Below are positions 62,638 through 64,000 of a stretch of DNA of 64,000 nucleotides, piece by piece. The first letter of the stretch is position 1. Each line of letters begins with the position of its first letter. The notes below the pieces were generated by a model, which had not been told where the DNA came from, ran no database searches, and was given only the letters and a program-made list of their open reading frames with translations. Made by a program: the position numbers and the translations under genes. This stretch comes from Pseudomonadales bacterium (lineage in GTDB: Bacteria; Pseudomonadota; Gammaproteobacteria; Pseudomonadales; Pseudohongiellaceae), in the NCBI GenBank assembly GCA_024234325.1, contig JACKOJ010000001.1, positions 1-64,000 on the forward strand, in the 5' to 3' direction.

Positions 62638-62800
62638 CTGTGGAAATCTGCCCTGCAGGCAAATTGTCCGTTTGACACCTTGTGGGAGCCTGCCCTGCAG
62701 GCGATTCGTCCGTTAGACATCTTGTAGGAGCCTGCCCTGCAGGCGATTCGTCCGTTAGACATCTTGTAGGAGCCTGCCCTGCAGGCGATTCTCGTGACCT
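62638..62800. repeat. tandem array of four 42-bp REP-like units
   Basis: Units start at 62638 (degenerate), 62680, 62722 and 62764 (truncated). Each holds AGCCTGCCCTGCAGGCGATT with the palindrome CCTGC-CCT-GCAGG, then TCGTCCGTTAGACATC. The core is a variant of GGAGCCAGCCCTGCTGGCGA seen at 18673 and 40331, with both halves of the stem changed together. Repeats abut without spacers and are palindromic, so this is not a CRISPR. Confidence 0.85.
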
Positions 62801-62805
62801 CAGGG

Positions 62806-63828
62806 TCAATCCAGCGACAGCACCAGTTTGCCCATCATGCTCCCCGACTCCACCTTGGCATGCGCCCTCAGCAGATTGGCGGCGTTCAGCACACCGTAGT
62901 GCTCGGTGCGGGTATGGCGCAACGTGCCGGCATCCAGCAGACGCGACGCCTCGTTCAGCAGTTTGCCCTGCTCGTCCATGTCCGGGGTCTGGAAGCGCGC
63001 GCGGGTGAACATGAACTCCCAGGTAATGGCCACGCTCTTGGGTTTGAACAGGTTGATGTTCACGGGCTGGTTGGATTCCGTGTCCACGATCAGACAGAGT
63101 TTGCCCTGGGGCTTCACCACGTCTGCCATGCTGCGCCAGTGCTGGGCCGTGCCCACCAGGCAGAGAATATAGTCCAGGTTCTCCAGGCCCACGCGCTTGC
63201 ACTCGTCTGCAAGTTCCTCGCGGTGATTGATGACCTGATCGGCGCCCATCTCGCGGCACCACTGCTCGGTCTCCGGTCGCGATGCGGTTGCTACTACCTG
63301 CAGACCCGCCATCTTGGCCAACTGGATGGCGATAGAGCCCACGCCCCCTGCGCCGCCGATGATCAGAATCTTACGGCCGGCATTGGCGCTCGCGTCACGG
63401 GCGATGGCCAGACGCTCGAACAGCGCCTCCCAGGCCGTAATCGTGGTCAGCGGCATGGCGGCGGCGTCATCGAAGGACAACGAAGCAGGTTTCTTCCCTA
63501 CCAGGCGTTCATCGATCAGATGGAATTCTCCGTTACAGCCGGCCTTGGTGACATCCCCGGCGTAAAACACCTCGTCTCCCGGCTGGAACAGGCTGCACCC
63601 CTCTCCTGCGGCCTCGACCACCCCTGCACAGTCCCAGCCCAGAATGCGCGGCATCTCCAGGCGAGAGCCTGCGGTCAGGCGAATCTTGGTATCCACCGGG
63701 TTGACAGACACGGCACGGACACGCACCAGCAGATTTCGCCCGGTCGCGGTGGGAGTGGCCACTTCGACATCTTCAAGGGCAGCAGGATCAGTCACGGGAA
63801 GGGAGTTGCGTACGCCGACAGCTTTCAT
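62806..63828 (-). CDS. MDR family NADPH:quinone reductase/alcohol dehydrogenase
   Basis: A 340-aa zinc-independent medium-chain reductase (quinone-oxidoreductase type, ZADH-like). RNLLVRVRAVSVNPVDTKIR is the N-terminal signature, ILGWDCAGVVEAAG the substrate domain, and ILIIGGAGGVGSIAIQLAKMAG the NADPH-binding Rossmann motif. Zinc ligands of true alcohol dehydrogenases are missing. It reduces quinones or enals with NADPH. Start at 63828 has AGAGGAAT upstream and gives the standard MKAVGV opening. The remaining bases to 64000 hold no gene I can support. Confidence 0.9.
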   Translation of the reverse strand: MKAVGVRNSLPVTDPAALEDVEVATPTATGRNLLVRVRAVSVNPVDTKIRLTAGSRLEMPRILGWDCAGVVEAAGEGCSLFQPGDEVFYAGDVTKAGCNGEFHLIDERLVGKKPASLSFDDAAAMPLTTITAWEALFERLAIARDASANAGRKILIIGGAGGVGSIAIQLAKMAGLQVVATASRPETEQWCREMGADQVINHREELADECKRVGLENLDYILCLVGTAQHWRSMADVVKPQGKLCLIVDTESNQPVNINLFKPKSVAITWEFMFTRARFQTPDMDEQGKLLNEASRLLDAGTLRHTRTEHYGVLNAANLLRAHAKVESGSMMGKLVLSLD

Positions 63829-64000
63829 GGTATTCCTCTTATTATTCAATGTTCTCAGAGACTTCCGTCATTCCCGGAAGCCCTGGGGAATAGGGCGGGC
63901 TATTATGGCACTCCCCGCCCGTTGCCACAATCACAGCACCTGGCACGCAACTGGCCTTGGGCCGAAGCGCCCTGCTATGATGCCGGGCAGCACCCTCTGG

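Noticed and set aside
62638..62800. Regularly spaced repeats resembling a CRISPR array
   Set aside because: Units are contiguous 42-mers without variable spacers, contain palindromic REP cores, and there are no cas genes.
63829..64000. Possible gene start at the right edge
   Set aside because: No frame with coding character or ribosome site is visible before the window ends.

Overview
The window is a GC-rich, densely coded chromosomal segment of a gammaproteobacterium. The evidence is conserved gene order. RDD protein-lptG-lptF sits divergent to pepA then valS at the left end, and ribF-ileS-fkpB-ispH lies at the right end. An outer-membrane lifestyle (LPS export genes, a TonB receptor, an Mla-type lipid transporter) agrees with this. 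PQQ dehydrogenases, malonate use, many exported hydrolases and a NosR-like flavoprotein suggest an aerobic marine heterotroph of the Halieaceae/OM60 type; that family-level placement is inference. I saw no rRNA, tRNA, CRISPR array, prophage or intact transposase.

Left part (1-11.6 kb): LPS export permeases lptF/lptG, a thioesterase, pepA, a 630-base gene-free gap with structured repeats where holC would be expected, valS, a methyltransferase, two related exported proteins of unknown function, and a GAF-GGDEF gene wrecked by an internal deletion. 11.6-20.9 kb: a four-gene Mla/Pqi-like lipid ABC transporter, small membrane proteins, MarC, an acetyltransferase, a LigB-type dioxygenase, a flavin/PNPOx-like protein, and a TetR-led operon (TetR, DUF1428, VOC, S4). 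20.9-29 kb: a NosR-like flavo-iron-sulfur membrane protein, an esterase, a DUF1080 protein, a Met-rich copper-type TonB receptor, a large palindromic element, and a BNR-repeat protein overlapping a MoaD-like protein.

29.7-31.4 kb is a small AT-richer islet. It holds a zinc-ribbon protein bounded by inverted repeats, the remnant of a HicB-like antitoxin that it appears to have truncated, and a MazF-type toxin with a ribbon-helix-helix antitoxin. 31.5-52.2 kb is accessory metabolism: PQQ sugar dehydrogenase, Old Yellow Enzyme, MFS carrier, M48 protease with LemA, cytochrome c-PQQ dehydrogenase, YHS protein, RsuA, a thiosulfate uptake/rhodanese operon, two related exported SAM methyltransferases, racemase and amidohydrolase.

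Right part (52.4-64 kb): rnk; the guanidinium exporter sugE preceded by a clear guanidine-II riboswitch; a malonate module (madL-madM-matB); a TfoX-like protein; two more structured repeat units; ispH-fkpB-ileS-ribF, in which lspA is absent from its usual place between ileS and fkpB; a tandem REP array; and an MDR oxidoreductase.

The most unusual non-coding content is a set of four ORF-free units (4941-5055, 5256-5371, 56603-56773, 56847-56963). Each is enclosed by its own long inverted repeat and holds two mini-hairpins whose loops read ATCCCT/AGGGAT (ATCCT in one hairpin of units 1 and 2), joined by GGCTCG, while the stem sequences differ between loci yet still pair.
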